Below, piece by piece: positions 34,003 through 42,889 of a DNA stretch of 64,000 bases. This DNA comes from Streptomyces davaonensis JCM 4913 (GTDB taxonomy: Bacteria; Actinomycetota; Actinomycetes; Streptomycetales; Streptomycetaceae). The DNA lies in NCBI RefSeq assembly GCF_000349325.1, contig NC_020504.1, forward strand, positions 2,886,053-2,950,052, in the 5' to 3' direction. The position numbers and the translations under genes were made by a program. The stretch's first letter is position 1, and each line of letters opens with the position of its first letter. The notes beneath the pieces were generated by a model. The model made no database searches and was not told where the DNA came from. It saw only the letters and a list, made by a program, of their open reading frames with translations.

Positions 34003-34401
34003 CTACTCCCGTCCGAGGGGTCTCAGTTCGTATTTCGGGTTGAACAGCACCCGGCGGCCCCGGCTCATCGAGATCCGGCCCGATGCGATCAGCTTGCGCC
34101 CCGGCTCGATCCCCACGATGGAGCGTCTGCCGAGCCACACCACGTCCAGCGCGGCGGAGCCGTCGAACAGCTCGGCCTCCAGGGCCGGGACCCCGGCACG
34201 CGGCCGCAGGGTGACCGTGCGCAAGGTACCAGTAACGGTGACTATCTGTCGGTCGTGGCAGTCACCGATGCGGATGCAGCCGGCGGTCTCGGCGTCCTCG
34301 CGCAGCTCCTCGGACTCCAGGTCCTCCTGCGACGAGGAGAGCCGGTCGAGCATGCGCCGGAACCGGCCCACCGGCTTCTCGGAACGAGGAACAGAACTCA
34401 T
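34003..34401 (-). CDS. OB-fold nucleic-acid-binding-like protein
   Basis: 132 residues. The N-terminal helical region RFRRMLDRLSSSQEDLESEEL precedes an OB-fold about 45-132 (IVTVTGTLRTVTLRP, ALEAELFDGSAALDVVWLGRR, LIASGRI). OB-folds bind nucleic acids or small ligands. The ATG at 34401 (MSSVPRSEKPVGRF) is chosen over an in-frame upstream start at 34458, although no strong Shine-Dalgarno is visible. Its pairing with the DUF3159 gene is conserved in Actinobacteria. Confidence 0.8.
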   Translation of the reverse strand: MSSVPRSEKPVGRFRRMLDRLSSSQEDLESEELREDAETAGCIRIGDCHDRQIVTVTGTLRTVTLRPRAGVPALEAELFDGSAALDVVWLGRRSIVGIEPGRKLIASGRISMSRGRRVLFNPKYELRPLGRE

Positions 34402-34480
34402 GTCTGAAGCGTACCGGGGCGCACCGAGAGCTACGTACCCGCGGGTCCGGGGCTCCAACCAAGGGTGAGCATCATTCGAC

Positions 34481-34510
34481 TTGCCTAAAGACTTTAGGCA
34501 ATTACATAAT
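34481..34510 (+). promoter_or_regulatory. TetR operator and promoter of the TetR-SGNH operon
   Basis: A perfect palindrome, arm TTGCCTAAAG, a central A, then the complementary arm, covers 34481-34501. Its first bases serve as a -35 box (TTGCCT) and CATAAT (34505-34510) as -10 with an 18-base spacer. The TetR start is 39 bases further on. A perfect palindrome inside the promoter points to autorepression. Confidence 0.7.
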
Positions 34511-34548
34511 CAGTATCGGTAGACGAAGGGACGGAAGGGACAGCGGGC

Positions 34549-35118
34549 ATGGCACGCGCAGGACTCACCCCGGAACTGCTCACCCGGGCCGGGGCGGAGC
34601 TGGCCGACGAGGTCGGCTTCGAGCAGGTGACCGTCTCGGCGCTGGCCCGCCGGTTCGACGTCAAGGTCGCGAGCCTGTACTCGCACCTCAAGAACTCCCA
34701 CGACCTCAAGACCCGGATCGCCCTGCTGGCCCTGGAGGAACTCGCCGACCGGGCCGCCGACGCGCTGGCGGGCCGGGCCGGCAAGGACGCGCTGACCGCC
34801 TTCGCCGACGTCTACCGCGACTACGCCCGCACCCACCCCGGCCGCTACACCGCGGCCCGCTTCCGCCTGGACCCCGAGACGGCGGCGAGGAGCGCGGGCG
34901 TACGGCACGCCCAGATGACCCGCGCGATCCTGCGCGGCTACGACCTGGCCGAGCCGGACCAGACCCACGCCGTCCGCCTCCTCGGCAGCGTCTTCCACGG
35001 CTATGTCGACCTGGAGCTGGCGGGCGGCTTCAGCCACAGCACCCCCGACAGCGACGCGTCCTGGTCCCGGATCCTGGACGCCCTCGACGCAACGCTCCGC
35101 AACTGGCCCTCAGCCTGA
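34549..35118 (+). CDS. TetR/AcrR family repressor (WHG C-terminal domain)
   Basis: 189 residues. TetR helix-turn-helix about 10-55 (VGFEQVTVSALARRFDVKVASLYSHLKN); C-terminal ligand domain about 80-189 of the WHG type (GSVFHGYVDLELAGGF). ATG at 34549 follows a purine-rich AAGGGA. The SGNH hydrolase gene starts 12 bases after its stop, so the ligand may be related to that enzyme's substrate or product. Confidence 0.92.
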   Translation: MARAGLTPELLTRAGAELADEVGFEQVTVSALARRFDVKVASLYSHLKNSHDLKTRIALLALEELADRAADALAGRAGKDALTAFADVYRDYARTHPGRYTAARFRLDPETAARSAGVRHAQMTRAILRGYDLAEPDQTHAVRLLGSVFHGYVDLELAGGFSHSTPDSDASWSRILDALDATLRNWPSA

Positions 35119-35129
35119 AAGCCCCTCCC

Positions 35130-36269
35130 ATGCTCACCACGCCCCTCACCGCCGACCTCGTGCGCGGCGCCCTGGAACTGGAGCCCACCGAGCAGGGCCT
35201 GCTCCCGCACCGGCTCCCCGCCAGGGCCCGCGCCCAGTGCGCCGACCCCCAGCTCGCCATGGCCGAGTCCCAGCCCTCCGGCGTACGGCTGGCCTTCCGC
35301 ACCCGCGCCACCGCCGTCGAGCTGGACACCCGGCCCACGAAACGTTCGTACGTCGGACTCCCGCCGCGTCCGGACGGGGTGTACGACCTGCTCGTCGACG
35401 GCGCCCTGACCGGGCAGTCGGTGGCGGACGGCGGCGACACCCTCGTCGTCGACATGGCCACCGGCGGCCTGGAGCGTCGCCCCGGTCCGGTCGCCACCCT
35501 GCGCTTCACCGGGCTGCCCGCCCGGGAGAAGGACGTGGAGATCTGGCTGCCGCACAACGAGACCACCGAGCTGCTCGCCCTGCGCGCCGACGCCCCCGTC
35601 GAGCCCGTGCCCGATCGCGGCCGCCGGGTGTGGCTGCACCACGGCAGCTCCATCAGCCACGGCTCGGACGCGGCGAGCCCCACCGGGATCTGGCCCGCGC
35701 ACGCGGCGGCCCTGGCGGGCGTGGAACTGATCAACCTGGGCCTGGGCGGCAGCGCCCTGCTCGACCCCTTCACCGCCCGCGCGCTGCGGGACACCCCCGC
35801 CGATCTGATCAGCGTCAAGATCGGCATCAACCTGGTGAACCTGGACCTGATGCGGCTGCGCGCCTTCGCCCCGGCCGTCCACGGCTTCCTGGACACGATC
35901 CGCGACGGCCACCCGGACACCCCGCTCGTGGTCGTCTCCCCGATCCTGTGCCCCATCCACGAGAACACCCCGGGCCCGGGAGCCTTCGACCTCGCCGCGC
36001 TCAGCAACGGGGAGCTGCGCTTCCGGGCGACCGGCGACCCCGCGGAACGGGCGACCGGAAAACTGACCCTCACAGTGATCCGCGAGGAACTGTCCCGAAT
36101 CGTGGCGCACCGTACCGCCGAGGACCCGAACCTGCGCTACCTGGACGGCCTCGCCCTCTACGGCGAACAGGACCACGCCGAACTGCCACTCCCCGACGAC
36201 CTGCACCCGGACGCGGCCACACACCACCGCATCGGCGCCAGGTTCGCGGAACTGGCACTCAGGAGCTAG
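35130..36269 (+). CDS. two-domain SGNH/GDSL hydrolase (esterase)
   Basis: 379 residues, no signal peptide. An N-terminal beta-rich domain (about 1-165) of the carbohydrate-esterase-2 kind precedes an SGNH hydrolase domain (about 170-379). Catalytic Ser is in HHGSSISHG, the Gly/Asn oxyanion elements in NLGLGGS and KIGINL, and Asp/His in LPDDLHPD. It should deacylate a small ester or acylated sugar in the cytoplasm. Second gene of the TetR operon. Its TAG overlaps the stop of the converging kdpE (shared CTAG, 36266-36269), with no terminator between. Confidence 0.88.
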   Translation: MLTTPLTADLVRGALELEPTEQGLLPHRLPARARAQCADPQLAMAESQPSGVRLAFRTRATAVELDTRPTKRSYVGLPPRPDGVYDLLVDGALTGQSVADGGDTLVVDMATGGLERRPGPVATLRFTGLPAREKDVEIWLPHNETTELLALRADAPVEPVPDRGRRVWLHHGSSISHGSDAASPTGIWPAHAAALAGVELINLGLGGSALLDPFTARALRDTPADLISVKIGINLVNLDLMRLRAFAPAVHGFLDTIRDGHPDTPLVVVSPILCPIHENTPGPGAFDLAALSNGELRFRATGDPAERATGKLTLTVIREELSRIVAHRTAEDPNLRYLDGLALYGEQDHAELPLPDDLHPDAATHHRIGARFAELALRS

Positions 36270-36949
36270 CGCTCGAACCGATACCCCATCCCCGGCTCGG
36301 TGATGAGGTGCTTCGGATGCGAAGGATCCGGCTCCAGCTTCCGCCGCAACTGGGCCATGTAGACCCGCAGATAGTTGGTCTCCGTCCCGTAGGACGGCCC
36401 CCAGACCTCCTGAAGCAGCTGCTTCTGGCTGACCAGCCGCCCCGTGTTCCGGACCAGCACCTCCAACAGGTGCCACTCGGTCGGCGTCAGCCGGACATCC
36501 GTGCCGTCCCGGTTGACCTTCTTCGCGGCCAGGTCGACCGTGAACGTCCCGGTCTCGACGATGACGTCCTCCTCGCCGCCGCCGAGGGGCTCGGCGCGCC
36601 GGACCGCCGCCCGCAGCCGGGCGAGCAGTTCGTCCATGCCGAAGGGCTTGGTGACGTAGTCGTCGGCGCCCGCGTCGAGGGCCTCGACCTTCTCGTCGGA
36701 GGAGTGGCGCGCCGACAGGACGAGGATCGGCACCCGGGTCCAGCCGCGCAGCCCCCGGATCACCTCGACACCGTCCATGTCCGGAAGACCGAGGTCGAGA
36801 ACCACGACGTCGGGGTGGCGGGCGGCGGCGAGCTGAAGGGCGGTGGCACCGTCGTGCGCGGCGTCCACCTCGTACTTGCGGGCCTTGAGGTTGATCACTA
36901 GGGCGCGCACGATCTGCGGCTCGTCGTCGATCACGAGCACCCTGGTCAT
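36266..36949 (-). CDS. kdpE: OmpR-type response regulator KdpE
   Basis: 227 residues. Receiver domain 1-120 with phospho-acceptor D52 (VVVLDLGLPDMDG), and winged-helix DNA-binding domain about 130-227 (LTPTEWHLLEVLVRNTGRLVS, ETNYLRVYMAQLRRKLEPDP). In bacteria KdpE activates kdpFABC under K+ limitation. The ATG overlaps the kdpD stop (ATGA). No kdpFABC genes lie in this window. Confidence 0.92.
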   Translation of the reverse strand: MTRVLVIDDEPQIVRALVINLKARKYEVDAAHDGATALQLAAARHPDVVVLDLGLPDMDGVEVIRGLRGWTRVPILVLSARHSSDEKVEALDAGADDYVTKPFGMDELLARLRAAVRRAEPLGGGEEDVIVETGTFTVDLAAKKVNRDGTDVRLTPTEWHLLEVLVRNTGRLVSQKQLLQEVWGPSYGTETNYLRVYMAQLRRKLEPDPSHPKHLITEPGMGYRFER

Positions 36950-39495
36950 GTGGCCTGCCTTTCGGGTTCCGGAAATGCGGGGCGGAAGAGCGGTCCCGCG
37001 GCCGCGCGGAGTGTGAGCACCATCGTGAGGCCCCCACCCGGGGTGTCCTCCGCGGTCAGCGTCCCGCCCATCGCCTCCGCGAACCCCCGGGCGACCGCGA
37101 GCCCGAGGCCCACTCCGGCGCCGCGCGGAGCGTCACCGTACCGCTGGAAGGGCTCGAAGATCCGCTCTTTGGCGTCGTCGGGGACGCCGGGCCCGCGGTC
37201 CACGACACGCACCTCGACGCGGTCGGCGATGGAACTGGCGGAGACCAGGACGGGCATGCCCGGCGGGCTGTACTTGACGGCGTTCTCCACGATGTTGGCG
37301 ACCGAGCGCTCCAGCAGCCCGGGGTCGACGGCGACCATGGGCAGGGTCTCCGGGACGTCCAGCTCCACGCTGTCCTCGGGCACCCCGCCGAGGGCCATCG
37401 GCACCACCTCGTCGAGGTCGATCTCACGGACGATCGCGCTGACCGTGCCGGTCTGGAGCCGGGACATGTCGAGGAGGTTGCCCACCAGATGGTCCAGCCG
37501 GTCGGCGCCCTCCTCGATCCCGGCCAGCAGCTCCGCCTCGTCCTCCTCGGACCACGCCACGTCGTCGGAGCGCAGGCTGCTCACCGCCGCCTTGATCCCG
37601 GCGAGCGGTGTGCGCAGATCATGACTGACGGCGGCCAGCAGCGCGGTGCGGATGCGGTTGCCCTCGGCGAGCGCGCGGGCCTGGTCGGCCTCCTCACGGA
37701 GCCGGCGCCGGTCCAGGACGACCGCGGCCTGCGCGGCGAACGCGGCGAGCACCCGGCGGTCCTCGGCAGGCAGCACCCGGCCGGTCAGCGCCAGCGCCAT
37801 GTGGTCACCGGCCGGCATGTCGACGTCGGCGTCCTCCGGCCGCTCCACGGTCGGCCCCAGCCCGACGCGGCCCGCGCAGGTCCACGGCTCGACCTCGCTC
37901 GCCCGCTCCAGCAGGGCGGCGGACTCCATGCCGAAGGTCTCCCGGACCCGCTCCAAGAGCGCTTCCAGGCTGGTCTCGCCGCGCAGCACGTCCCCGGCGA
38001 GGAAGGAGAGGATCTCCGACTCGGCGCGCAGCCGGGCCGCCTGATGGGTCCGGCGGGCGGCGAGGTCGACCACCGACGCCACCGACACCGCGACGCCCAC
38101 GAAGATCACCAGGGCGAGGATGTTCTTCGGGTCGGCGATGGTGAGCCGGTTGACCGGCGGGGTGAAGAACCAGTTCAGCAGCAGCGACCCGAACGCGGCC
38201 GAGGCCAGCGCGGGCAGCAGTCCGCCGAGCAGTGCCGCCGCGACCGTCAGGGTCAGGAACAGCAGCATGTTGTTGGTGAGACCGAGGTCGGCGTCGACGT
38301 TGGTCAGCAGCAACGTGAGCAGCGCGGGGCCACCGATCCCGGCCAGCCAGCCCCAGACGATCCGGGACCGGCCGAGCCGGGCACCCCGGGCGACGGGCAG
38401 CCCGCGCCCCTTGGCCACCTCTTCATGGGTGACGATGTGCACGTCGAGGTCGGGCCCCGACTCCCGGGCGACGGTCGCGCCGACGCCGGGCCCGAAGACG
38501 TACTGCCAGGTCTTGCGGCGCGAGGAGCCGAGCACGATCTGGGTGGCGTTCACCCCGCGCGCGAAGGCCAGCAGCGCCGCCGGTATGTCGTCGCCGACGA
38601 CATGATGGAAGGTGCCGCCGAGATCCTCCACGAGGGTCCGCTGCACGGCGAGTTCCTTGGGCGAGGCCGCGGTCAGCCCGTCACTGCGGGCGATGTACAC
38701 GGCGAGCACCTCACCGCCCGCGCCCTTCTCCGCCAGCCGCGCCGCCCGCCGGATCAGCGTCCGCCCCTCCGGACCGCCGGTCAGCCCCACCACGATCCGC
38801 TCCCGCGAACCCCAGATCTTCGACACCCGGTGCTCACCGCGATAGGTGCGCAGATACTCGTCGACCCGGTCGGCCACCCACAGCAGCGCCAGCTCCCGCA
38901 GAGCCGTCAGGTTCCCGGGCCGGAAGTAGTTCGAGAGGGCCGCGTCGACCTTGTCCGGCTGGTAGACGTTGCCGTGCGCCATCCGCCGCCGCAGCGCCTG
39001 CGGCGACATGTCGACCAGCTCGATCTGATCCGCCCGCCGCACCACCTCGTCCGGCACCGTCTCCTGCTGCCGCACCCCCGTGATGGACTCCACCACATCC
39101 CCGAGGGACTCCAGATGCTGGATGTTGACGGTCGATATGACATCGATCCCGGCCGCGAGGAGTTCCTCGACGTCCTTCCAGCGCTTGGCATTGCGGGAAC
39201 CGAGGACATTGGTGTGCGCCAGTTCATCCACCAGCGCCACTTCCGGGCGACGGGCCAGGACGGCGTCCACGTCCATCTCGGTGAAGGCGGTGCCCCGGTA
39301 CGCCAGCTGCTTGCGCGGAAGCTGCTCCAGACCGTGCAGCATCACCTCGGTACGCGGCCGGTCGTGGTGCTCCACGAGCGCGACCACGCAATCGGTGCCC
39401 CGCTCGGCACGCCGATGCGCCTCGGAGAGCATCGCGTACGTCTTGCCGACGCCGGGTGCCGCACCGAGGTAGATCCGAAGTCTGCCGCGTCCCAC
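36946..39495 (-). CDS. kdpD: osmosensitive K+ sensor histidine kinase KdpD
   Basis: 849 residues. KdpD domain about 1-210 with Walker-like GAAPGVGKTYAML; universal-stress-protein domain about 220-345; four membrane helices about 380-480; GAF domain about 510-620; histidine kinase about 640-840 with the phospho-acceptor His in LAAVSHDLRTPLAG, N-box NIVENAVKYS and G-boxes DRGPGVPD and GAGVGLGLAV. The GTG at 39495 (MGRGRLRIYLGAAPG) is chosen by family resemblance with AAGG upstream; the frame is open to 39582. It pairs with kdpE by a 4-base overlap. Confidence 0.93.
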   Translation of the reverse strand: MGRGRLRIYLGAAPGVGKTYAMLSEAHRRAERGTDCVVALVEHHDRPRTEVMLHGLEQLPRKQLAYRGTAFTEMDVDAVLARRPEVALVDELAHTNVLGSRNAKRWKDVEELLAAGIDVISTVNIQHLESLGDVVESITGVRQQETVPDEVVRRADQIELVDMSPQALRRRMAHGNVYQPDKVDAALSNYFRPGNLTALRELALLWVADRVDEYLRTYRGEHRVSKIWGSRERIVVGLTGGPEGRTLIRRAARLAEKGAGGEVLAVYIARSDGLTAASPKELAVQRTLVEDLGGTFHHVVGDDIPAALLAFARGVNATQIVLGSSRRKTWQYVFGPGVGATVARESGPDLDVHIVTHEEVAKGRGLPVARGARLGRSRIVWGWLAGIGGPALLTLLLTNVDADLGLTNNMLLFLTLTVAAALLGGLLPALASAAFGSLLLNWFFTPPVNRLTIADPKNILALVIFVGVAVSVASVVDLAARRTHQAARLRAESEILSFLAGDVLRGETSLEALLERVRETFGMESAALLERASEVEPWTCAGRVGLGPTVERPEDADVDMPAGDHMALALTGRVLPAEDRRVLAAFAAQAAVVLDRRRLREEADQARALAEGNRIRTALLAAVSHDLRTPLAGIKAAVSSLRSDDVAWSEEDEAELLAGIEEGADRLDHLVGNLLDMSRLQTGTVSAIVREIDLDEVVPMALGGVPEDSVELDVPETLPMVAVDPGLLERSVANIVENAVKYSPPGMPVLVSASSIADRVEVRVVDRGPGVPDDAKERIFEPFQRYGDAPRGAGVGLGLAVARGFAEAMGGTLTAEDTPGGGLTMVLTLRAAAGPLFRPAFPEPERQAT

Positions 39496-39604
39496 AGCGT
39501 CGACCTTACGGCCAGCAAACCGGACATATGACACCGGGTGCGGCGGCCGGGTCGCTTTTGACGCAACCCTGACGCACCGCACCCGGCGGCGGGGTTCCCC
39601 CGGC

Positions 39605-40774
39605 TCAGGAGGGGTTGTCCCCGTGGGTGAGGGTCTCCCAGGCGACGAAGAGGTTGTTGCTGCCGGCCGGGCGGCTGTTCCTGGTGAGCGTCTCGGTGTT
39701 GGTCATGGCGTGGCCGAGCCGGTTGTGCAGGGCGTTGTAGCCGACCTCGGTGACGGGCCCGAGCCCGAGATGCAGGGAACCGCCGCACAGCCAGCTCGGT
39801 ACGGCCGTACCGAGCTGGTACTTGGACTGGAACCCGAGCGCGTGCCGCAGCCGCTCGCCGACGTCGGTGCCGTACAGGTCCTGGCCCTGGATCCGGCTGG
39901 TCTCGGCGATGTGCGAGATCGAGGAGATGCCGTAGCCGGTGTGCGTGAAGTCGCGGCAGGTCTCCTGGGTGAGTCCGGTGACGAAGGTGGACTGGCCCTG
40001 CCAGTACTTGACGATCTTGTCGCGGGTGTCGAGGTTCTGGCTCGGCACGGTCTTGGGCAGCGCGCCGTCGGATTCCAGGTAGACGTAGGCCGCCGTGCGG
40101 GTCCGGAACTTCGCCATGGCCTTGTCGTAGGACGCCTTGTCCTCGAGGAAGACGGAGATGCCGACGGCGGCCTCCATCATCGTCAGCTCCCAGTTCCCGT
40201 TGGAGTTGGAGCCGTTGATGATCTCGGGGAGGTAGACGTTGCGGAGCATCGTCGCGAACCGGCCGGAGTTCGGCCAGCCGCCGGTGTACGTGTGCTTGAC
40301 GATCTCGGCGGCCTTGGACCAGGAGGAACCCGCCCAGCCGGTCTGGAGCGGGGCGTTGCTGTTGGTGTGGTCGGTGATGACGGCGGACCAGGCGTCCATG
40401 AGCTGGATGGACTTCTGGGCGTAGCGGGCGTCGCGGGTGATGTACCAGGCGAGGGCATTGGTGTACGCGGCGATCGCGTCCTCGCGCTCGTCGGTGCAGC
40501 CGTAGTTGGGGTTGGAGTACGAGCCGCACTCCACCACCGAGCGCGGCTTGGGCGCGCGGTTCTGGTCGGCGTACTTGCTCCCCATCATCTGGTCGTAGGC
40601 GCCCTTCCAGGGCTGGGCGCCGGCGAGGACCTTGGAGCGGGTGAAGTCCAACTGGCCCTTGGAGACCGTGACTCCGGGATGGGCGAAGGTGGCGGGGGCG
40701 GCGTCGGCGGGCTGCCAGGCGAGAACGCTCGCGACGAGAGCGGCCGCCGCGGCGAGGAGGGGGGTACGGCGCAT
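39605..40774 (-). CDS. secreted alginate lyase family (PL5-like) protein
   Basis: 389 residues. Signal peptide to about residue 26 (LLAAAAALVASVLAWQPADAA), then an all-helical (alpha/alpha) domain of the alginate-lyase superfamily with MDAWSAVITDHTNSNAPLQTGW, NGNWELTMMEAAVGIS and TCRDFTHTGYGISSI. Asn and His in the last two segments correspond to catalytic positions in the superfamily. The substrate is a uronate-containing or related polysaccharide; which one is unknown. The ATG at 40774 follows ACGGAG; an upstream start at 40801 would spoil the signal peptide. It interrupts an otherwise conserved gene order between kdpD and the DUF3710 gene. Confidence 0.85.
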   Translation of the reverse strand: MRRTPLLAAAAALVASVLAWQPADAAPATFAHPGVTVSKGQLDFTRSKVLAGAQPWKGAYDQMMGSKYADQNRAPKPRSVVECGSYSNPNYGCTDEREDAIAAYTNALAWYITRDARYAQKSIQLMDAWSAVITDHTNSNAPLQTGWAGSSWSKAAEIVKHTYTGGWPNSGRFATMLRNVYLPEIINGSNSNGNWELTMMEAAVGISVFLEDKASYDKAMAKFRTRTAAYVYLESDGALPKTVPSQNLDTRDKIVKYWQGQSTFVTGLTQETCRDFTHTGYGISSISHIAETSRIQGQDLYGTDVGERLRHALGFQSKYQLGTAVPSWLCGGSLHLGLGPVTEVGYNALHNRLGHAMTNTETLTRNSRPAGSNNLFVAWETLTHGDNPS

Positions 40775-40879
40775 AGCGACTCCGTTCCTGTATGTGAACA
40801 TGGAGCGCCTTTATGAACGTAGGCGTCGGCCGCAGACCATAGGTACAGACCAATAGGCCGTCAAGAGTCCGCGCACCAG

Positions 40880-40911
40880 AAAGGGCCGCACCCCGAGGGG
40901 TACGACCCTTT
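40880..40911. terminator. hairpin between DUF3710 and alginate lyase genes
   Basis: Arms AAAGGGCCGCACCCC and GGGGTACGACCCTTT (two G-U type mismatches) around a 2-base loop. It follows the end of the DUF3710 gene and precedes the lyase promoter region on the same strand. Confidence 0.75.
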
Positions 40912-40935
40912 GCTGCCTGTCTGTCTACCTGCTGT

Positions 40936-41697
40936 CTACCGGACCTCGGTGATCTCCGGGCCGCGCTGAAGCTGACCCATGCCACCGGAGAAGCGGGAGC
41001 CGCTCTCCTCCTGCTGGACCCCCTCGGGGACCATCTGGGCGTCGTTCGGCAGCTTCAGCACGATCGGGTCGCGGGGCGCCATCGGGCCCTCGCCGCGGAC
41101 CACGACCGTGTCGCGGAAGATCTGCTCCAGCAGTCCGGCCGCCTGCGGCTGCACCGCGCCCTGGCCGGAGATGACCCCGCGCAGGAACCAGCGCGGACCG
41201 TCCACACCGACGAACCGCACGACCTGGAAGCCGCCCGTGCCGTCCGGCAGCTGCACCGGGACCTGCGCCCGCAGCTCCCAGCCCAGCGGACCCTCGACCT
41301 CGTCGATGATGCCGCCCTGCTGGGTGATGCCGCTGCCGATCTCCTCGCGCACCTCGCCCCAGATGCCCTCGCGCTTGGGAGCGGCGAAGGCCTGGAGCTG
41401 GATCGCGCTGTCCCGCAGGACGACGGTCGCCGCGACGATCGCGTCGCCCGCGACCTCGACCCGCAGCTCCATGCCCTCGACTCCGGGCACGAAGAGCCCG
41501 CCCAGGTCGACCCGGCCCTCGCCGGGCTCGCGCACCTCGGTGCTGTCCCACGGCCCGTCGGGCCGCGGCTCCGGCTCCAGACGCACGCGCTCGCGCGTGC
41601 CCTCGTCGTCCGCCTCGGTGTCGACGCCGTCGACGACCTGCTCGGGCTCGCCGGCCGCGTCCTCGGCGGCACCCTTCTTCTTGCGACGTCCGAACAC
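40936..41697 (-). CDS. DUF3710 family protein
   Basis: 253 residues, soluble. The basic start MFGRRKKKG is followed by an acidic stretch, then the conserved domain (GLFVPGVEGMELRVE, LQAFAAPKREGIWGEVR, RWFLRGVISGQGA). The family is actinobacterial and of unknown function. The GTG at 41697 follows GGGAAGG and lies 1 base after the dut stop (TGACGTG); the open frame to 41910 would overlap dut and is rejected. Co-transcribed with dut, as in mycobacteria. Confidence 0.87.
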   Translation of the reverse strand: MFGRRKKKGAAEDAAGEPEQVVDGVDTEADDEGTRERVRLEPEPRPDGPWDSTEVREPGEGRVDLGGLFVPGVEGMELRVEVAGDAIVAATVVLRDSAIQLQAFAAPKREGIWGEVREEIGSGITQQGGIIDEVEGPLGWELRAQVPVQLPDGTGGFQVVRFVGVDGPRWFLRGVISGQGAVQPQAAGLLEQIFRDTVVVRGEGPMAPRDPIVLKLPNDAQMVPEGVQQEESGSRFSGGMGQLQRGPEITEVR

Positions 41698-41698
41698 G

Positions 41699-42250
41699 TC
41701 ACTGTCCTTCCCGGTCGGATACGACCGAAGCGTATCTAGTCCCACCCGTAGTGCCGCCGTCGGCGGCCTGACCGCTTGTGCCGCGCCCGCCGTCCACGGC
41801 GGCGTGACCACCGGTGGACCCGAAGCCCCCCTCGGCCCGCGCCGAGTCGGGAAGCTCCGCGACCTCCTGGAAGCGGACCCTCTCGACCTGCTGGACGACC
41901 AGTTGGGCAATCCGGTCGAAGCGCTCGAACCGCACGCTCTCGCGCGGGTCGAGATTCACCACGATCACCTTGATCTCCCCACGGTACCCGGCATCAACCG
42001 TCCCTGGGGCATTCACCAGGGCGACACCGCAGCGGGCGGCGAGACCGGACCGTGGATGCACGAAGGCCGCGTACCCCTCCGGGAGCGCCACAGACACCCC
42101 GGTCGGCAGCACCGCCCGCTCCCCCGGCTTCAGTTCACAGACCTCGGTGGTGCGCAGATCCGCCCCCGCGTCGCCGGGGTGCTCGTACGACGGAAGCGGT
42201 ACGTCCGGGTCGACGCGGCGGATCAGCACATCCAGGGGGGTGCGGCTCAC
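41699..42250 (-). CDS. dut: dUTP diphosphatase
   Basis: 183 residues, longer than the usual about 150 because of a Gly/Ala-rich C-terminal tail. All five dUTPase motifs are present: DAGADLRT, HPRSGLAARCGV, NAPGTVDAGYRGEIKV, RIAQLVV and EGGFGSTG. The trimeric enzyme hydrolyses dUTP to dUMP, keeping uracil out of DNA. GTG at 42250 overlaps the thioesterase stop by four bases. Confidence 0.95.
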   Translation of the reverse strand: MSRTPLDVLIRRVDPDVPLPSYEHPGDAGADLRTTEVCELKPGERAVLPTGVSVALPEGYAAFVHPRSGLAARCGVALVNAPGTVDAGYRGEIKVIVVNLDPRESVRFERFDRIAQLVVQQVERVRFQEVAELPDSARAEGGFGSTGGHAAVDGGRGTSGQAADGGTTGGTRYASVVSDREGQ

Positions 42251-42831
42251 GGGTTCACCTCGAAGGCGCGGGCACGGCGCACCTGGTCCGGGTCGCTCAT
42301 CGCGGCCTGGATCTCCTCCGGGCGGCCGTTGTCGATGAAGTGGTCGACCTTGACCTCGATGAACAGCGCCTCGGCGCGGACGGCGACCGGGCCGTCGGGG
42401 CCGCCGACGCGTCCGGTGGCCCGGGAGTAGATCTTCCGCCCGGCCACCGCGGTCACTTCTGCCTCAAGGTGCAGCGTGGTGCCCACCGGCACCGGCCGCC
42501 GGAAGTCCGTCTCCAGCCGTCCGGTCACGGCGATGGTGCGCAGCAGCCAGTTCAGCGAGCCGAGGGTCTCGTCGAGCGCGGTCGCGAGGATCCCGCCGTG
42601 CGCGAGGCCCGGGGCGCCCTGGTGCTCGGGGCGCACGGCGAACTCGGCGGTGAGGGAGACCCCTTCGCCCGCCCTTGCCTGGAGGTGCAGCCCGTGCGGC
42701 TGCTCACCGCCACAGCCGAAACACTCGCCGTAGTGCGCGCCGAGCAGCTCACCGGGCGCGGGGGCGTCCGGGTGTCGCACCGGTGTCACGGCGTCGGCCG
42801 GGGGCTGAAGGCTTGCGGATGTACCACTCAC
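42247..42831 (-). CDS. PaaI-type hotdog thioesterase
   Basis: 194 residues. Hotdog-fold domain about 50-175 with the catalytic-helix region LAHGGILATALDETLG and FRRPVPVGTTLHLEAEV. Cys pair CFGCG near residue 41. Acts on small acyl-CoA thioesters in the cytoplasm; substrate unknown. The GTG at 42831 is chosen because the frame, although open to 43035, would overlap the divergent DUF3093 gene; AAGG lies 10 bases upstream. Confidence 0.8.
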   Translation of the reverse strand: MSGTSASLQPPADAVTPVRHPDAPAPGELLGAHYGECFGCGGEQPHGLHLQARAGEGVSLTAEFAVRPEHQGAPGLAHGGILATALDETLGSLNWLLRTIAVTGRLETDFRRPVPVGTTLHLEAEVTAVAGRKIYSRATGRVGGPDGPVAVRAEALFIEVKVDHFIDNGRPEEIQAAMSDPDQVRRARAFEVNP

Positions 42832-42889
42832 AGGCGCAGACCTTACCCGCGCGTCGGCACCTTCCGGACACCGTGCCAAGCTTGGCTCC

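Noticed and set aside
37489..39531. Long plus-strand open frame opposite kdpD (about 680 codons)
   Set aside because: Antisense shadow produced by GC-rich codon bias; the protein is Gly/Arg/His-rich with no domains, while the minus strand encodes a complete KdpD.
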